From Flavobacteriaceae bacterium (GTDB lineage: Bacteria; Bacteroidota; Bacteroidia; Flavobacteriales; Flavobacteriaceae), in assembly GCA_016763215.1 (NCBI GenBank), contig JAESUF010000192.1:1-5812 (forward strand): a stretch of 5,812 bases of DNA, written 5' to 3'. A program made the translations under genes and the position numbers. The notes below the pieces were generated by a model. That model saw nothing but the letters and a program-made list of their open reading frames with translations, did not search any database and was not told the origin of the DNA. Positions 5,644 to 5,812 of the stretch are shown here, piece by piece; the first letter of the stretch is position 1, and each line of letters starts with the position of its first letter.

Positions 5644-5812
5644 CTTAGGTATGTTTTTTTTAAAAATCTAATTTCTTTTCTGTTAAAACTGATTTCTTCT
5701 GCCTCTTTTAATTCATTCATGATTGAATTTAATGTAGGTCTAGAAGTACCTATAAGGCTTGCAATATCCTTTTGAGTATACGGATGTACAATTACTTTAT
5801 CTCCTGTTTTAT
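5634..5812 (-). CDS. Crp/Fnr-family transcriptional regulator, C-terminal end (5' end outside window)
   Basis: Only the last 58 residues are in the window, entering at the right edge and ending at TAG 5636-5634. They make up most of the winged helix-turn-helix of a Crp/Fnr-type regulator: HPYTQKDIASLIGTSRPTLN (first helix, turn and start of the recognition helix), SIMNELKEAEEI, then the wing strand FNRKEIRFLK. The pattern T-x-x-(D/E)-(I/L)-A-x-L-(I/L)-G-T-S-R-x-T is the family signature. In the recognition helix the Arg matching E. coli CRP Arg180 is kept (SRPT), but positions matching Glu181 and Arg185 are Pro and Ser, so the site read should differ from TGTGA. The sensor domain is outside the window, so the effector is unknown. 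The lipoprotein start codon lies 62 bases beyond the stop, with a candidate operator between and partly inside this gene, suggesting it regulates its neighbour. Confidence 0.9.
   Translation of the reverse strand, partial: KTGDKVIVHPYTQKDIASLIGTSRPTLNSIMNELKEAEEISFNRKEIRFLKKTYLSVS

Overview
The window looks like chromosomal DNA of a member of the Bacteroidota, most likely Flavobacteriaceae. It is AT-rich and its start codons lack clear Shine-Dalgarno sequences. One perfect and two near matches to the Bacteroidota -7 promoter element TAnnTTTG are visible. The proteins (an OstA-like LPS-assembly protein, a TlpA-like thioredoxin, short Lys-rich signal peptides, a SNNDD-type lipoprotein) are typical of that group. 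Assignments rest on motif reading only; no database search was possible.

The left part (1-3975) is read on the + strand. It holds the C-terminal half of adenylosuccinate synthase (purA), then a 543-residue exported OstA-like protein. A class III PLP aminotransferase follows only 11 bases later, so these two are probably co-transcribed. After a 124-base gap comes a 117-residue secreted protein of unknown function. That gap carries four TTAA elements spaced one helical turn apart and a candidate ECF-sigma promoter. A strong hairpin with a T-run ends this side at 4004-4045.

The right part (4044-5812) is read on the - strand and converges on that terminator. In its transcription order it contains the C-terminal end of a Crp/Fnr-family regulator (cut by the window edge), a 285-residue lipoprotein built from two copies of an EGWVI...STGTFT...EP domain, a 13-bp-stem terminator, and a membrane-anchored TlpA/ResA-type thiol-disulfide protein with an intact WCPPC site.

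The most interesting signal is a perfect 16-bp palindrome, TGTAAGCTAGCTTACA, that overlaps the regulator's stop codon and lies about 40 bp upstream of the predicted start of the lipoprotein transcript. It has exactly the 5-6-5 geometry of a Crp/Fnr operator. The adjacent regulator's recognition helix lacks the two residues that in E. coli CRP read the base that is changed in this palindrome. This suggests a compact local regulator-operator-lipoprotein unit. Most of the other genes are ordinary chromosomal housekeeping or envelope genes, and there is no sign of a mobile element, CRISPR array or RNA gene.
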